DNA from: Bacilli bacterium
Lineage (GTDB): Bacteria > Bacillota_I > Bacilli_A > RFN20 > CAG-826
Length of the DNA stretch: 10,503 bases
Reading direction: 5' to 3'
Assembly: GCA_024693415.1 (NCBI GenBank)
Contig: JAILKX010000174.1
Span: 1 to 10,503 of the forward strand
A model generated the notes under the pieces. It had not been told where the DNA came from and did no database searches. It saw nothing but the letters and a program-made list of their open reading frames with translations. Numbering within the stretch: position 1 is the first letter of the stretch; every line of letters starts with the position of its first letter. Shown piece by piece: positions 1 to 7,579 of the stretch. The translations under genes were made by a program, and so were the position numbers.

Positions 1-384
1 TCCGAAATCGGCTGGCCTTTAGCTAACGGCAAGCCCCATGATGGCAGAAGCGCCGACTACGACGATTGGAACCTCAATGGGGACATCATCGTGTTCGACG
101 AAGCGATCGACGCCCCGCTGGAGCTAAGTTCCATGGGTATCCGCGTCGATGCGGAATCCTTGAAGAAGCAATTGGAGCAGAAGGGCGAGCTCCATAAATT
201 GGATAACCCCTATTGCCAAAGCATCATCAAGGGCGAGCTCCCATATACGATCGGTGGAGGCATCGGACAATCCCGCCTCTGTATGTTCTATCTGAAGAAA
301 AAGCACATCGGCGAGGTCCAGTCCTCCTATTGGCCCGACGAGATGCGCGAAGAACTCAGGAAGCAGGGTATCCACCTCTTATAA
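1..384 (+). CDS. asnA: Aspartate-ammonia ligase (asparagine synthetase A), C-terminal part
   Basis: This is the last 127 codons of a gene that enters from the left edge; the full family protein is about 330 residues. AsnA is a cytosolic class II aminoacyl-tRNA-synthetase-like enzyme that makes asparagine from aspartate, ammonia and ATP through an aspartyl-AMP intermediate. The reading frame is open from base 1. It shows the family's GKPHDGR segment, then LNGDII, ELSSMGIRVD, and the very conserved GELPYTIGGGIGQSRLCMF stretch, which corresponds to motif 3 of the class II fold with its ATP-binding arginine. The WPDEM box close to the C-terminus also matches. The stop is TAA at 382-384, and a rho-independent terminator begins four bases later, so it is probably the last gene of its transcript. 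Nothing is truncated except by the window edge. Identification is from recognised family motifs and is very secure. Confidence 0.96.
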   Translation, partial: SEIGWPLANGKPHDGRSADYDDWNLNGDIIVFDEAIDAPLELSSMGIRVDAESLKKQLEQKGELHKLDNPYCQSIIKGELPYTIGGGIGQSRLCMFYLKKKHIGEVQSSYWPDEMREELRKQGIHLL

Positions 385-387
385 GCC

Positions 388-432
388 AAGGGCTGTTGCT
401 TAACCTTAAGGTTGGGCGACTGCCCTTTTCTT
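388..432 (+). terminator. Rho-independent terminator of asnA
   Basis: An 11-base arm at 389-399 pairs with 416-426 (one T-T mismatch and one G-U pair). It encloses a smaller self-complementary core, AACCTTAAGGTT at 402-413. The stem is followed by a T-rich run at 426-432. It starts four bases after the asnA stop codon, the expected place for an intrinsic terminator. Confidence 0.8.
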
Positions 433-469
433 ATCGACGGCCTAAAAGGGCCTTCAAAGGAAAAAGAGC

Positions 470-481
470 GGGGACGTGTAT
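470..481 (+). repeat. Direct repeat, copy 1 (GGGGACGTGTAT)
   Basis: Twelve bases identical to 641-652. The copies are 171 bases apart, start to start, in the same orientation. The DNA just inside the pair shows no obvious terminal inverted repeats, so a mobile element is not supported. Confidence 0.5.
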
Positions 482-582
482 GCGTTTTCGCCATTTATGG
501 GCCGTTTTCCGCGTGCGCCTCTATTTGCTGATTCCTGCCCCAAAATAGGTCGGTTTAGGCGATGGGTGATGGCGCGCGGCGG

Positions 583-623
583 CCCGCCCCGACAGCTATT
601 CTATATGAAATAGCTCGGGCGGG
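583..623. repeat. Long imperfect inverted repeat (hairpin) without T-tract
   Basis: CCCGCCC at 583-589 pairs with GGGCGGG at 617-623, and AGCTATT at 594-600 pairs with AATAGCT at 609-615. A 4-versus-1 internal loop separates the two stems and an 8-base AT-rich loop sits at the tip. No run of T follows on either strand, so it is not a standard intrinsic terminator. It could be a structured RNA, a DNA-level element, or a degenerate repeat unit; the sequence alone does not decide. Confidence 0.6.
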
Positions 624-640
624 TTCCAGGGTAATCCATG

Positions 641-652
641 GGGGACGTGTAT
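641..652 (+). repeat. Direct repeat, copy 2 (GGGGACGTGTAT)
   Basis: The second perfect copy of the 12-mer found at 470-481. It lies 18 bases to the right of the GC-rich hairpin and 14 bases before the opp terminator. Confidence 0.5.
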
Positions 653-665
653 TGATATTCGACAT

Positions 666-692
666 AAAAAGACCGTCCTGAGGAGGACGGCC
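666..692 (-). terminator. Rho-independent terminator of the opp operon
   Basis: Read on the minus strand, CCGTCCT (690-684) and AGGACGG (679-673) form a perfect 7-base-pair stem with a 4-base loop. TC and a run of five T (670-666) follow. It sits 26 bases beyond the oppA stop codon, in the right orientation to end the oppBCDFA transcript. Confidence 0.85.
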
Positions 693-718
693 TTAATATC
701 AGCGATAATTGGGAACGA

Positions 719-2569
719 TTAGTTGCTGACGGTGCAGTACATGAAGAACTTGTAGCCAAGCGGCGAGGAGAAGAAGCCGTTGATGTTGCTGTTGATCATG
801 TAGATGTCGGTGTAGTAGTAGATCGGGCAGATGGCGCCGGTGGACATGAGAAGGGTCTCGGCCGCGTGGAGGTATTTGAAGCGCTTGGTGGCGTCGGATT
901 CCTTGGCGGCTTTGTCCATCAAGACATCGTAGGACTGAGCCCAGGTGAGGCCGGTTTCAGCGGTGCCGTCGAGGTCGGTGTCGGCGCTGTAAACGGCAGC
1001 GGTGGCGTGGGCGTCACGGCCGAACTGAGAGTCGTTGTTGCCGGACTGAGTGGTCCACATGGTGAGGAAGGAAGAAGGATCGTCGTAGTCGGCGAGCCAG
1101 CCGTTGCGGGCGACGTCGTAGTTGCCCTCTTTACGGGTTTCGAGGAAGGAGGCCCAATCCTGATTCTCGAGGTTGACGGTGATGCCGAAGCGGGCAAGGG
1201 TGTCCTTGACGTTCTCGGCGATCGCCTGGTGGCCGGAGCTGGTGTTGTAGAGATACTTGAAGGCCGGGAAGTCGGTGAACTTCTTCTCGGTCTCATCGTA
1301 GGCGTATCCGACGCCTTTGAGGAGCTCGATGCCCTCGGCAACGTTGGCGTTGTATTCCTCGTCGGTGGCGCCTTTCTTGAAGTAGCCGGAGCCATCGCCG
1401 TTGACGCCATTGTGGTCAACGAACTCGCCGCCGGCGGGGTCGGTCAAGCCAGAGGAGACGAATGCGTTGGCGGGTTCCTGGCCGGCTTTGCCGATTTCAT
1501 CGACGATATACTGACGGTCGATGAAGAGGCCGAGAGCGCGGCGGACCGCGGCCCTGTCCTCTTCGGTGTCAGCCTTGGAGAAGACCTCGGAGTTGACGTT
1601 GAAGGAGATGTAGTAGGTGCCCATCTGGCCCGCGACGACGAATTCGTTGGGGTAGGCCTCTTTGAGCTCGTTGATCTGCTCGTTCGGGACGGAGTCGATC
1701 ATCTGATACTGGCCGGACTTGTAGGAGGCGAGCATCGCGGAATCGTCATCGGAGAGGGCGAAGGTGATCTTGTCCAATTTGATGTTGGCCGCATCCCAGT
1801 AGTCGGGGTTCTTCTCGAGGGTGATCGAGGAGTTGTGCTCCCAGCTGGTCATCTTGTAGGCGCCGCAGGAGACATAGGTGCTCGGGTTGGTGGCCCAGGT
1901 GCCGTTTTCGGTCTTGTCGTTGGCTTCAACGGTGGCTTTCTGAACCGGGAAGTAGGTCGGGAAGGCCAAGAGCTGATCGACGAACGGGACGTCGACCATG
2001 ACGTCGAAGGTGAAGACGGTGTCGCCCACTTTGTTCAAAGCGAGGGACGGGCAGGCGGTGTCATCGGATTCGTGATAAAGGCCATCGGCGATGGTCTCGA
2101 ACATGTAGCAGTAGTCGCCGCCGAGGGTCGAGCCGGAAGCGCGGTTCCACGAATAGATGAAGTCGTCGGAAGTGATGGCGGTGCCATCGCTCCACTTGAT
2201 GTCATCGCGGAGGGTGACGGTGTAGCGGGTGCCGTTTTCATAGGTCACGGCATCCCATCCGCCGTCGGCGTTCGGGGTGTGGTCGACGACGGTCGCGGTC
2301 TCTTTGGTGATGGACTTCGCGAGGTCGTAGACGAGGTCGAGGGATCCGTCGCTCTGCTTCTGGAAGCGGTAGAGGCCGGAGTCGAGGTGGACGAGCAGGG
2401 TCGCGCCATCGACGGCGGAGTTGAGCGCCGGGTCAATGGATTGGGGTTCGCTCGCCAAGCAGACGGTGAGCGAGGTGGCAGTGGTTCCCCCATTGTTTCC
2501 GCCGCAGGCTGCTAACGTCACTGCGGAGGCGCTGAGGACTGCCAAGTAGGCAAATTTCCTGAATTTCAT
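719..2569 (-). CDS. oppA: Oligopeptide ABC transporter, substrate-binding lipoprotein OppA
   Basis: A 616-residue extracytoplasmic solute-binding protein of the SBP_bac_5 (peptide/nickel) family, which captures peptides and delivers them to the OppBC channel. The start at 2569 is chosen because AAAAGGAGGA lies seven bases upstream. From there the protein opens with a lipoprotein signal peptide: positive KFRK, hydrophobic core, and lipobox LAAC with the lipidated Cys at residue 22. A Gly/Asn/Thr linker follows. Family hallmarks are the SEPQSIDPAL segment near the mature N-terminus, WSDGTAITSDDFIYSW, the NPDYWDA box, and the late WLADYDDPSSFLTMW motif typical of OppA-like binders. It is the last gene of the operon, 100 bases after oppF, behind a strong hairpin. 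An in-frame extension upstream overlaps the end of oppF and lacks a signal, so it is rejected. Exact ligand (oligo- or dipeptide) cannot be read from the sequence. Confidence 0.95.
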   Translation of the reverse strand: MKFRKFAYLAVLSASAVTLAACGGNNGGTTATSLTVCLASEPQSIDPALNSAVDGATLLVHLDSGLYRFQKQSDGSLDLVYDLAKSITKETATVVDHTPNADGGWDAVTYENGTRYTVTLRDDIKWSDGTAITSDDFIYSWNRASGSTLGGDYCYMFETIADGLYHESDDTACPSLALNKVGDTVFTFDVMVDVPFVDQLLAFPTYFPVQKATVEANDKTENGTWATNPSTYVSCGAYKMTSWEHNSSITLEKNPDYWDAANIKLDKITFALSDDDSAMLASYKSGQYQMIDSVPNEQINELKEAYPNEFVVAGQMGTYYISFNVNSEVFSKADTEEDRAAVRRALGLFIDRQYIVDEIGKAGQEPANAFVSSGLTDPAGGEFVDHNGVNGDGSGYFKKGATDEEYNANVAEGIELLKGVGYAYDETEKKFTDFPAFKYLYNTSSGHQAIAENVKDTLARFGITVNLENQDWASFLETRKEGNYDVARNGWLADYDDPSSFLTMWTTQSGNNDSQFGRDAHATAAVYSADTDLDGTAETGLTWAQSYDVLMDKAAKESDATKRFKYLHAAETLLMSTGAICPIYYYTDIYMINSNINGFFSSPLGYKFFMYCTVSN

Positions 2570-2609
2570 GTCTTGTTCCTCCTTTTGGTTTTGTTCAAAC
2601 ATGATGGTC

Positions 2610-2640
2610 GGGTTATGCGGTCTTCCCTCCCGCTTAACCC
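2610..2640 (-). promoter_or_regulatory. Intercistronic hairpin between oppF and oppA
   Basis: The 11-base arms at 2610-2620 and 2630-2640 are complementary with a single central mismatch, around a 9-base pyrimidine-rich loop (purine-rich in the minus-strand transcript). No T-run follows on the minus strand, so it is not a normal intrinsic terminator. It lies 29 bases after the oppF stop and 40 bases before the oppA ATG, in the only large gap of the operon. By analogy with other binding-protein operons I infer an mRNA-stabilising or processing element that lets oppA be made in excess over the membrane subunits. Confidence 0.65.
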
Positions 2641-2669
2641 TATATAAGGCCCGGTTTGGGCGATATACC

Positions 2670-3752
2670 TTAGTTATTGTTCTCCTCGAATAGGAGACAG
2701 GCCGCGAAGTGTCCTTTGGATACTTCTTTGAGCTTTGGCCGCTTCTCGGCGCAGGCAGGCGTCGCTTTGGGGCAACGCGTCCTGAACGGGCATCCGCTCG
2801 GGGCATATAGGGGCGATGGGATGTCGCCTTCTAGAATTTGCCTCTTGTTGGCTTTGGCCCTTATCGGATCCGGCTCAGGGATCGCGGAGAGCAGCGAGAT
2901 GGTGTAGGGGTGGAGCGGGTTCTCATAGAGCTCCTCGCTGTCGGCGAGCTCGACGATGTGGCCGAGGTACATGACGGCGATGCGGTCGGAGATGTGCTTC
3001 ACCACGAGCAGGTTGTGGGCCACGAAGAGGTAGGTGAGGCCTAGCTTCTTCTGCAAATCCTGGAACGTGTTCAGGATCTGGGCTTGGATCGAGACGTCGA
3101 GGGCGGATACCGGCTCGTCGCACATGATGAATTGCGGCGAGGAGGCTAGGGCCCTGGCGATGCCGATGCGCTGCCTTTGCCCGCCTGAGAAGGCGTGGAC
3201 GTAGCGCGAGGCGTGCTCTTTGCTGAGGCCGACGGCTTCCATGAGTTCGGCGACCCTTGCTTCCTTTTCCTCTTTGGTCTTGATGAGGTGGTGGATTTCA
3301 AGAGGTTCGCTGATGATGTCGGCGACCGTCATTCGCGGGTCGAGGGATGAGTAGGGGTCCTGGAAGACGATGGTGGCGTTGCGGCGGAATTCCTGCAGCG
3401 CCTTCTTCCCTTTGACCACTTCCCCGTTGAAGCGGACTTCGCCGCTGGTGGGCGAATAGAGCTGAAGGATCGTGCGGCCGAGCGTCGTCTTTCCGCATCC
3501 GGATTCGCCGACGAGGCCGAGCGTTTCGCCCCTCCTGATCTTGAAGGAGACGTCGTCGACCGCCTTTAGGGGGACGGTTTTGAATACGCTCACGTTGATC
3601 GGGAAGTACATCTTGAGGTGATCGACCTCGAGGATGTAGTCGTCTTCCTTCACGTCGTGGTCGACTTTCTTGACTTCGGTGTCGAGAAGGGAGAGGTCTT
3701 GCGGGCCCGTTGCGAGGTCCTTATCCTCCAACGTCTTATTTTCGTTTGGCAT
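2670..3752 (-). CDS. oppF: Oligopeptide ABC transporter, ATP-binding protein OppF
   Basis: A 360-residue ABC ATPase, one of the two cytosolic motors of the peptide importer. The motifs are complete. The Walker A segment is GESGCGKTT (82-90), with Q-loop Gln131 in [10 protein letters not shown] and signature FSGGQRQR (188-195). Walker B is FIMCDEP with the catalytic Glu213, followed by D-loop SALD and H-loop His246. The C-terminal oligopeptide/dipeptide-transporter domain has the Cys pattern C321-x5-C327-x6-C334 plus C352, a motif reported to hold an iron-sulfur cluster in some relatives. About 38 charged residues precede the ABC domain. The start at 3752 has AAAGGAGG eight bases upstream and sits inside the end of oppD, giving a 17-base overlap that suggests translational coupling. 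Size is ordinary for OppF, unlike its partner OppD. OppF rather than DppF is assigned from operon order and general resemblance. Confidence 0.94.
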   Translation of the reverse strand: MPNENKTLEDKDLATGPQDLSLLDTEVKKVDHDVKEDDYILEVDHLKMYFPINVSVFKTVPLKAVDDVSFKIRRGETLGLVGESGCGKTTLGRTILQLYSPTSGEVRFNGEVVKGKKALQEFRRNATIVFQDPYSSLDPRMTVADIISEPLEIHHLIKTKEEKEARVAELMEAVGLSKEHASRYVHAFSGGQRQRIGIARALASSPQFIMCDEPVSALDVSIQAQILNTFQDLQKKLGLTYLFVAHNLLVVKHISDRIAVMYLGHIVELADSEELYENPLHPYTISLLSAIPEPDPIRAKANKRQILEGDIPSPLYAPSGCPFRTRCPKATPACAEKRPKLKEVSKGHFAACLLFEENNN

Positions 3753-5475
3753 TGGACTTCCCTCCTTTCTTGGTTTCGTTGCGGATGACGGCGCCGTTAT
3801 AGACGAGCGGCTTGCCTTCCGGCTCGCCATGCTCAATGTCGATCTTTTTGGCGTCATGGAGCGCTTTGATCATCCTCCAGCAGCTCGCGGCGTGCCCGGA
3901 TTCGTCGTATTTGACTTCCTCCGGGTACTTCTCGATGCAGATCTCCATGCATTCCTTGCACCTTGCGGAGAAGGCGCATCCTTTTGGGAGGCAAAAGAGG
4001 TCGACCGGGTTGCCTTGGATCGGCTCGAGGCGCTCGCCTTTGCTGTTAAGCTTAGGCATCGACTTGAGCAGGCCTTTGGTATATTCGTGCTGGGGGTTGT
4101 AGAAGATGTCGTTGACCGTGCCCCTTTCGACGATGCGACCGGCATACATGATGTCGACCTTATCGCAGATTTGGGCGACGACGCCGAGGTCATGGGTAAT
4201 GATGATAATGGCCATCCCGTATTCGGCTTGCAGCCTCTTGAGCAAATCGAGGATCTGGGCCTGGATAGTGACGTCGAGGGCGGTGGTGGGCTCGTCGGCG
4301 ATCAGGATGTCGGGGCGTTCGACGAGCGCCATCGCGATCATCGCGCGCTGCAGCATGCCGCCGCTTAGTTCGAACGGATATTGCTTCATGCGCTTTTCCG
4401 GTTCGGTGATGCCGACTTCGTTCAGCATCTTGAGGGCCTTCTTGTTGGCGGAGTACCTGGTCTCCTTGTAGCAGGAGATGAGCTCCATCTTGAATTCATA
4501 GGCTTTGCGCTTGGCGTCTTTGAAGGCGTAGTAGCGTTCCCTGCGCGGGGCGACCCTCACGCGGTGGCGGAACCTGCCGATGAAGCGCTTGAGCATCGCT
4601 TTGGCGTGGCGGACTTCGCGCTTGGCGCTGGCGATGATGAGCCGTTCGTTCAGCTTGGCGCGCAAGCCCTCGCCGTTGACATCAGCCCCTTCTTTGAGGA
4701 GGGTCTCGAGGGCTTCTTCCCTCTTCTTGAGGATGCGGAGGAGCTGCTGTGCTTCCTTCTCCTTCATCGCCTCTTCCTCTTCGGGATAGGGGTTGACTTC
4801 AAAGTAATGGGTGAGGAATTCCTTGAGTTTTGCAAAGATTTCTTTGCGATATGCAGGCATTCCGGCTTTGATCTCGGCGTTCTTTTCCGTCTTGAGCTTC
4901 TCGTAGTCCTTGACGGCTTGGACCTTCTTTTCCTCGTATGCCTTCCTGTCCTCGACGAGCTTGTTCTCGACGAAGGCGAGGTCGGTTTTGAGGTAGTCGC
5001 GCTCAGGGTGGTTGGCGATGCCCTTCTTGAGGGACACGATCCTCTGCTCGTCGCTTTCGATCGCGTTTTCAAGGTCATAGACCGCGGCTTTCACCGGGTT
5101 CTTGGCATGGGTGAGGATCGCCTCGCGGAGCTGGTTTCCGATCGTCCAGGTCGGGTTGAGCGAGGTCATCGCGTCCTGGAAGATGATGGAAATGCGGTTG
5201 CCGCGGATATCGCGCATCTGGCGTTCCGAGATCTTGCAGAGGTCGGTGCCGTTGTAGATGATCTTGCCGGAGTCGACGGAGCCGTTTTTGTCCAGGATGC
5301 CCATGATGGAATAGGCGGTGACGGATTTGCCGGAGCCCGATTCGCCGACGATGCCCAAAACCTCGCCTTTGTCGAGGGTGAAGGACACGCCGTTGACGGC
5401 GAGCACGCGGCCGGCGTCAATCTTGAATGACGTGTTGAGGTTTTCCACTTCCAATAATCGATACGTTCTAGCCAT
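3736..5475 (-). CDS. oppD: Oligopeptide ABC transporter, ATP-binding protein OppD with a large coiled-coil insertion
   Basis: A 579-residue partner of OppF; typical OppD is about 330-350 residues. The ABC core is intact: Walker A GESGSGKS (44-51), Q-loop Gln100 in [12 protein letters not shown], signature LSGGMLQR (370-377), Walker B ILIADEP with catalytic Glu395, and His428. The extra length lies between about residues 125 and 343, between the Q-loop and the signature. It begins as a Lys/Glu-rich, likely coiled-coil stretch and ends strongly basic (Arg-rich, about 285-325). The C-terminal domain carries C500-x5-C506-x6-C513 and C532 like OppF, plus Cys495 and Cys509, then a Lys-rich tail whose codons also form the oppF ribosome binding site. 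I chose ATG 5475 (AGGTGA five bases upstream, overlapping the oppC stop); a GTG at 5484 would add three residues and has a poorer site. The reading frame is continuous, so this is not a frameshift or two genes. Confidence 0.93.
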   Translation of the reverse strand: MARTYRLLEVENLNTSFKIDAGRVLAVNGVSFTLDKGEVLGIVGESGSGKSVTAYSIMGILDKNGSVDSGKIIYNGTDLCKISERQMRDIRGNRISIIFQDAMTSLNPTWTIGNQLREAILTHAKNPVKAAVYDLENAIESDEQRIVSLKKGIANHPERDYLKTDLAFVENKLVEDRKAYEEKKVQAVKDYEKLKTEKNAEIKAGMPAYRKEIFAKLKEFLTHYFEVNPYPEEEEAMKEKEAQQLLRILKKREEALETLLKEGADVNGEGLRAKLNERLIIASAKREVRHAKAMLKRFIGRFRHRVRVAPRRERYYAFKDAKRKAYEFKMELISCYKETRYSANKKALKMLNEVGITEPEKRMKQYPFELSGGMLQRAMIAMALVERPDILIADEPTTALDVTIQAQILDLLKRLQAEYGMAIIIITHDLGVVAQICDKVDIMYAGRIVERGTVNDIFYNPQHEYTKGLLKSMPKLNSKGERLEPIQGNPVDLFCLPKGCAFSARCKECMEICIEKYPEEVKYDESGHAASCWRMIKALHDAKKIDIEHGEPEGKPLVYNGAVIRNETKKGGKSNAKRK

Positions 5476-5484
5476 GGAAATCAC

Positions 5485-6558
5485 CTACTTCTGAAGCTTG
5501 GGGTCGAATGCGTCGCGGAGACCATCGCCAAGCAGATTGAGAGAAAGAACGATGAGGCAGATCGCGATCGAAGGGACGAGGAACATGTAGAGCTTGGGCG
5601 ATCCGGCGATCGTGATGAAGCTCTGCGCGTCGCTTGCGAGGCTGCCTAGTGACGGGGTGGGGTATTTGACGCCGAGGCCCAAATACGAGAGGAAGCTCTC
5701 GGTGAAGATGGCGCTCGGAATCTGGAGGGCGGCAGAAATGATGATGACGCTCATCGAGTTGGGGATGAGGTGCTTGAAGACGATGCGGCGGGTGCTGGCG
5801 CCACAGGCCTTGGCGGCCATGACGTATTCCTGCTTCCTGAGGGTCAGGACTTGGCCTCTGACAAGACGGCACATGCCGACCCAATAAAGCAAGGCGAATA
5901 CCAAGAAAATCGATACGAAACCAGAACCTAGCGACGCGAGCGGACTGTCTTGATTCGCGTCGAATACGGCCGACAAAGTCGAGGAGAACAGAATGATGAT
6001 GAGGATGTCTGGCAGCGAATATATGACGTCGACGATTCGCATGACGATCAAGTCGAATTTGCCGCCGATATAGCCCGAAAGCGCGCCGATCGTGCCACCG
6101 ATGATGAGAACGATGACCGCGGCGAAGAAGCCAACGACCAAGCTGGTTCTGGCGCCGACTAGGACGCGGATGAAGTAATCGTGTCCATTTCCGTCGGTCC
6201 CGAAGATGTGCGGGAAGACGAATTCCCCGGCGTTGATCGCCTCTTGCTCAAGCGGAGCATAGCTGAAGGGCGCGAGATAATTGAAGGCCGCGTTCGGGCG
6301 CTCGGTATAGCGGTAGCAGAGGACTTCATCGTAGGCATAGGGGTAGAAAAGCGGAACGATGAACACGGCGAGGATCAGCAGGAAGATGAAGGTGAACGAA
6401 ACCATCGCGACCGGATTCTTCACGAAGCGCTTTAAGCCATCCATGAAGAAGGTTGAGTTGGGTCGAAGCAGGTTCGTCCCTGCCTTTTCCGATTCCGAGG
6501 CAAAGGAGAACTTCTCGACGTTGATCTGCATGCTGAGCGGATTGTGTCTTACTTGCAT
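5485..6558 (-). CDS. oppC: Oligopeptide ABC transporter, permease OppC
   Basis: A 357-residue inner-membrane permease that forms the translocation channel with OppB. The start at 6558 has AAAGGAGG nine bases upstream; a TTG 33 bases earlier would place that site inside the gene and overlap oppB. A hydrophilic N-terminal tail of about 45 residues precedes the first membrane helix (about 49-71), as in the OppC_N domain. The loop GTDGNGHDYFIRVLVGARTS (120-139) is the family signature leading into the channel helices (about 139-160, 180-196, 213-230, 267-285, 325-344). The EAA-type coupling loop that docks on the ATPases is at about 244-267 (EYVMAAKACGAS through FKHLIPN). The C-terminal GDGLRDAFDP is also typical. 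The large external loop at about 72-118 is normal for OppC. It lies 19 bases after oppB and 9 bases before oppD. Confidence 0.95.
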   Translation of the reverse strand: MQVRHNPLSMQINVEKFSFASESEKAGTNLLRPNSTFFMDGLKRFVKNPVAMVSFTFIFLLILAVFIVPLFYPYAYDEVLCYRYTERPNAAFNYLAPFSYAPLEQEAINAGEFVFPHIFGTDGNGHDYFIRVLVGARTSLVVGFFAAVIVLIIGGTIGALSGYIGGKFDLIVMRIVDVIYSLPDILIIILFSSTLSAVFDANQDSPLASLGSGFVSIFLVFALLYWVGMCRLVRGQVLTLRKQEYVMAAKACGASTRRIVFKHLIPNSMSVIIISAALQIPSAIFTESFLSYLGLGVKYPTPSLGSLASDAQSFITIAGSPKLYMFLVPSIAICLIVLSLNLLGDGLRDAFDPKLQK

Positions 6559-6577
6559 AATCTGGTTCCTCCTTTCC

Positions 6578-7513
6578 TCAATCGAAATCAACCCTAGGGT
6601 TGACCACTTTGTACATGATGTCGCTCAAAAGGGTGAAGATGATCAGGAGCAGGGCCAATAAGCAGGTGGTGCCCATGATCATCGGATAATCGCGGTTCTG
6701 GATGGAGAGATAGAAATAACGACCGACGCCCGGCACTTGGAAAACCTTCTCGATGACGAGGGATCCGGTGATGATTGAAGCGAACATCGGGCCAAAATAA
6801 GTGACGACGGGGGTCACAGAATTCCTTAGGCCGTGCTTGATGAGGATCTTCCGAGGCGGAAGCCCTTTGGCTTTGGCAGTACGCATATAATCCTGTCCCA
6901 GAACGTCCAAGGTAGACGAACGGACCAAACGAGTGATGTAGGCCGTCGGATATAAGCTTTCCGCGACGACCGGCAAAATATATGGGGTGATCCCGGAAAC
7001 GCCGACGGGGCTCGTCGGGACCCAATTGAGGTTGACCGCGAAAACATAGAGAAGGATCAGGGAGATGACGAAACTCGGCACGGCGACGCTGGCGGTGGTC
7101 AAAACCATGATGATTCGGTCCAAAAGCTTGTTCTGGTGCGTTGATGCATAAGTGCCCAAAGCCAGGCCGACGACTAAAGCCAGCAATGCTGCGACGGCGC
7201 CCATGGCGAGCGAAATTCTGAAGCAGTCAAAGATAATGGCGAGCACTTCGCGCCCTTTGTAATAATAGGAGACGCCAAAGTCAAAGATCAGCGCGTGACC
7301 CAAATACCTCAGATATTGAATGAACAAAGGCTGGTCGAGCCCGTACCTTTCATTAAGCGCGGCGATAACGGCGTCTGATAACGCCTTCTCCCTTGACCAA
7401 GGGCCGCCAGGAACTGCTTGCATGACCCAGAAGGTCACCGTAACGACGAGGACGTAAGTCAGCACGCCAAGCAGGACGCGTTTGAGGATGTAGTAACCTA
7501 GTTTCTTGTTCAT
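6578..7513 (-). CDS. oppB: Oligopeptide ABC transporter, permease OppB
   Basis: A 311-residue inner-membrane permease and the first gene of the opp operon. It has the family layout: a first membrane helix (about 10-32) followed by the conserved PGGPWS segment, an external domain containing LNERYGLDQPLFIQYLRYL, then the channel helices (about 100-122, 133-160, 176-190, 235-255, 280-300). The coupling loop is at about 208-231 (DYMRTAKAKGLPP through KHGLRN). The VFQVPGVGRYF segment and the terminal VNPRVDF are characteristic of OppB/DppB. The start at 7513 is set by GGAGG at 7518-7522; the spacing of four bases is rather short, but no better start is nearby and upstream in-frame codons lack resemblance to the family. 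The TGA stop lies 19 bases before oppC, whose ribosome binding site fills the gap. Confidence 0.95.
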   Translation of the reverse strand: MNKKLGYYILKRVLLGVLTYVLVVTVTFWVMQAVPGGPWSREKALSDAVIAALNERYGLDQPLFIQYLRYLGHALIFDFGVSYYYKGREVLAIIFDCFRISLAMGAVAALLALVVGLALGTYASTHQNKLLDRIIMVLTTASVAVPSFVISLILLYVFAVNLNWVPTSPVGVSGITPYILPVVAESLYPTAYITRLVRSSTLDVLGQDYMRTAKAKGLPPRKILIKHGLRNSVTPVVTYFGPMFASIITGSLVIEKVFQVPGVGRYFYLSIQNRDYPMIMGTTCLLALLLIIFTLLSDIMYKVVNPRVDFD

Positions 7514-7539
7514 TGGACCTCCGTGAAAAGGTTCCAACA

Positions 7540-7579
7540 AACTTAAACGCGCTTTTAAAAATGTCAAATGATGATAACA
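7540..7579 (-). promoter_or_regulatory. Candidate promoter region for the opp operon
   Basis: Two overlapping possibilities are visible on the minus strand. One is an extended -10 element, TGTTATCAT (7579-7571), without a good -35. The other is a perfect TTGACA (7567-7562) followed after 16 bases by a poor -10, TAAGTT (7545-7540). Either would give a short leader ahead of the oppB ribosome binding site. This is inference from consensus matching only. Confidence 0.35.

Larger units (their letters stand above)
433..665. other. Gene-free gap between asnA and the opp terminator
   Basis: No convincing gene is seen here on either strand: there is no open frame with a ribosome binding site and no tRNA-like structure. 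It lies between the asnA terminator and the terminator of the opposing opp operon, so it should be largely untranscribed unless it has its own promoter. It contains a 12-base direct repeat (470-481 and 641-652) and a large GC-rich imperfect hairpin (583-623), both listed separately. Confidence 0.6.

Noticed and set aside
866..2515. Long open frame (549 codons) on the plus strand opposite oppA
   Set aside because: It is an antisense shadow caused by the GC-biased third codon positions of oppA; the product is Val/Gly-repetitive, with no ribosome binding site and no family resemblance.
2641..2669. Separate oppA promoter around the TATATA sequence
   Set aside because: No -35 element lies at a suitable distance on the minus strand; an AT-rich hexamer alone is not enough.
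2570..2806. N-terminal extension of OppA by up to 79 residues
   Set aside because: It would overlap the oppF 3' end, include the hairpin and place the AAAAGGAGGA site inside the gene. The lipoprotein signal peptide begins exactly at the Met at 2569.
4381..5430. Open frame of 349 codons on the plus strand opposite oppD
   Set aside because: The same antisense effect over a clear ABC ATPase gene; the product is low-complexity and there is no start signal.
3736..5475. OppD as a fusion or a frameshifted pair of genes, because of its length
   Set aside because: The frame is uninterrupted and the ATPase motifs on both sides of the insert belong to one ABC domain, so it is an insertion within a single protein.
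6559..6591. TTG start giving OppC 11 more residues
   Set aside because: It would overlap the oppB stop and put the excellent AAAGGAGG site in the coding region; ATG 6558 fits better.
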